From the NCBI RefSeq assembly GCF_002001005.1, contig NZ_MUNX01000099.1, positions 52,696 to 116,695 of the forward strand: 64,000 bases of DNA. The letters are read 5' to 3'. How positions within the stretch are numbered: the stretch's first letter is position 1; each line of letters opens with the position of its first letter. This document shows positions 63,125 to 64,000 of this stretch, piece after piece. A program made the translations under genes and the position numbers. This DNA comes from Flavobacterium sp. A45. GTDB lineage: Bacteria; Bacteroidota; Bacteroidia; Flavobacteriales; Flavobacteriaceae. The notes beneath the pieces are model-generated. The model was given only the letters and a program-made list of their open reading frames with translations. It made no database searches and was not told the origin of the DNA.

Positions 63125-63225
63125 CGACATAGCAGAGTCCGCTCCGCAAAGTCTCCCGACTTTGTGCTTTTTTTTGAATGTTACTTAAAAGTCTTAAATC
63201 TAATAAAAGTCTCCCGACTTTTTTC
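63125..63225 (-). repeat. Paired-hairpin element, inverted diverged copy
   Basis: Contains GCAAAGTC-TCCC-GACTTTGTGC (63146-63167) and AAAAGTC-TCCC-GACTTTT (63205-63222). On the minus strand these read in the same order and loop sense (GGGA) as in the two direct copies, about 40 bases apart. Confidence 0.7.
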
Positions 63226-63296
63226 GTAAACATCTTATAAATTCAAAACTTTACTTGTACATCGAAGCACTTCCACATTAAACAAAAAACGAAAAT

Positions 63297-63439
63297 TACA
63301 AAATAACAGTTTTGTTACTTTGTAGTTTTGAAATCAAACAGTTCTAAAAATATTCACGGAAAAAGTCGGGAGACTTTTGACATTTTTTTGTTTTTAAGAG
63401 CTTTTTAAAAAACGCAAAGTCGGGAGACTTTGCGTAGCG
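63297..63439 (+). repeat. Paired-hairpin element, direct copy 1
   Basis: Starts with a palindrome TACAAAATAACA / TGTTACTTTGTA, then AAAAGTC-GGGA-GACTTTT (63361-63378) and, 35 bases on, GCAAAGTC-GGGA-GACTTTGC (63414-63433), ending GCGTAGCG. Confidence 0.8.
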
Positions 63440-63449
63440 GGAGAAAAAC

Positions 63450-63604
63450 TACAAAATAACAGTTTTGTTACTTTGTAGTTTTTTGTAATTCTTGAAATGC
63501 AAACAGTTTTAAAAATATTCACGGAAAAAGTCGGGAGACTTTTGACATTTTTTTGTTTTTAAGAGCTTTTTAAAAAACGCAAAGTCGGGAGACTTTGCGT
63601 AGCG
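63450..63604 (+). repeat. Paired-hairpin element, direct copy 2
   Basis: Tandem with the first copy (offset 153 bases) and nearly identical over the hairpin part: hairpins at 63526-63543 and 63579-63598. A 12-base insertion after the first palindrome is the main difference. Confidence 0.8.
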
Positions 63605-63727
63605 TGGGAGGTTGGGGGAATAAAGAGGCGATATTTTTCGGTTAAACACAAATTGTCCAAAATACAAACCATCTTTAAATTCAGCCTAAAACCCAAATTG
63701 CTTGTAGCGTGTGTTAGCAGACGGCTT

Positions 63728-64000
63728 TTATTCTACTATAGATTCGATTAAATCGATTCGTTTAAGAAAATGTTCAAAATCTAAATTTCCAGAATTTCCA
63801 CGTCTGTCAATGTGTTCAAAAATATCTAAAAACTCATTGTTTTTTTGTTGATTAATAAATGAGTTTATCAATAATTTATTTTTTCTGCTTTCTGGATCTA
63901 TTTCATAAATCCTATTTCTTCGGTTGTATTGATTTAGGTAGTTGTTATAATAGAGTACAAGATAAGCTTCTAGCCAAAGTAGAAATCTTTCAACATTATC
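63728..64000 (-). CDS. Unknown protein, C-terminal fragment
   Basis: An open minus-strand frame runs from the window edge to TAA at 63728-63730, giving 90 residues that begin DNVERFLLWLEAYLVLYYNN and end in RIDLIESIVE. Mostly helical and charged, with no recognised motif. The upstream part is outside the window. Downstream lies the paired-hairpin repeat field. Confidence 0.6.
   Translation of the reverse strand, partial: DNVERFLLWLEAYLVLYYNNYLNQYNRRNRIYEIDPESRKNKLLINSFINQQKNNEFLDIFEHIDRRGNSGNLDFEHFLKRIDLIESIVE

Noticed and set aside
63297..63604. CRISPR array
   Set aside because: Units are two long near-identical copies with internal palindromes, without short repeats and unique spacers, and no cas gene is present.

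Overview
The window reads as chromosome of a Flavobacterium-type member of the Bacteroidota. The evidence is AT-rich DNA, starts without strong Shine-Dalgarno sites, promoters of the Bacteroidota type (TTG or TTTG, about 19 bases, then TAnnTTTG), a T9SS C-terminal sorting domain, a TonB-dependent receptor with a carboxypeptidase-like N-terminal domain, and many lineage families (DUF4290, DUF5686, DUF5723, DUF4199, Bacteroidota-type GlmU). A lipoprotein with a DUF3494 ice-binding domain hints at a cold or icy habitat.

Layout. 1-4.7 kb: start of an exported protein, a cluster of nested inverted repeats, the ice-binding-like lipoprotein and an OmpA-like outer-membrane protein. 4.7-7.5 kb: a small island (Fic protein plus Mrr-like nuclease) lying between an intact tRNA-Met gene and a duplicated, decayed copy of that tRNA's 3' half and terminator. 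7.7-17.3 kb: housekeeping genes (PabC-like lyase, YqgE, HU, Fmt, RecQ, MurA, CDF transporter). 17.5-24.9 kb: DUF5686 protein, AroQ, two small outer-membrane barrels, a Xer recombinase and an orphan sensor kinase. 25-33 kb: RNase Y, 6S RNA, ZapA, M23 peptidase, TonB receptor. 33-45 kb: ABC exporter, phosphosugar mutase, glycosyltransferase, L31, GlmU-like, ABC-F. 45-51.9 kb: L34, CarB, a NERD protein, a dienelactone hydrolase. 52-58.7 kb: a split GH128 glucanase, PyrD, HMG-CoA lyase, a lipoprotein/DUF5723 pair. 58.7-64 kb: P-type ATPase, GuaB, a field of paired-hairpin repeats and the end of an unknown gene.

Most is ordinary core chromosome. The main points for a second look are: (1) the tRNA-bounded Fic/Mrr island with three 41-base iterons; (2) a GH128 gene split exactly at an in-frame A7 slippery run, so that catalytic domain and CBM/T9SS sorting domain lie in adjacent frames; (3) a structured intergenic repeat present five times; (4) three copies of a paired GTC-GGGA-GAC hairpin element after guaB; (5) MurA with Asp in place of the fosfomycin-target Cys; and (6) a TlpA-like protein without its CxxC. 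No CRISPR array, rRNA operon or intact insertion sequence was seen.
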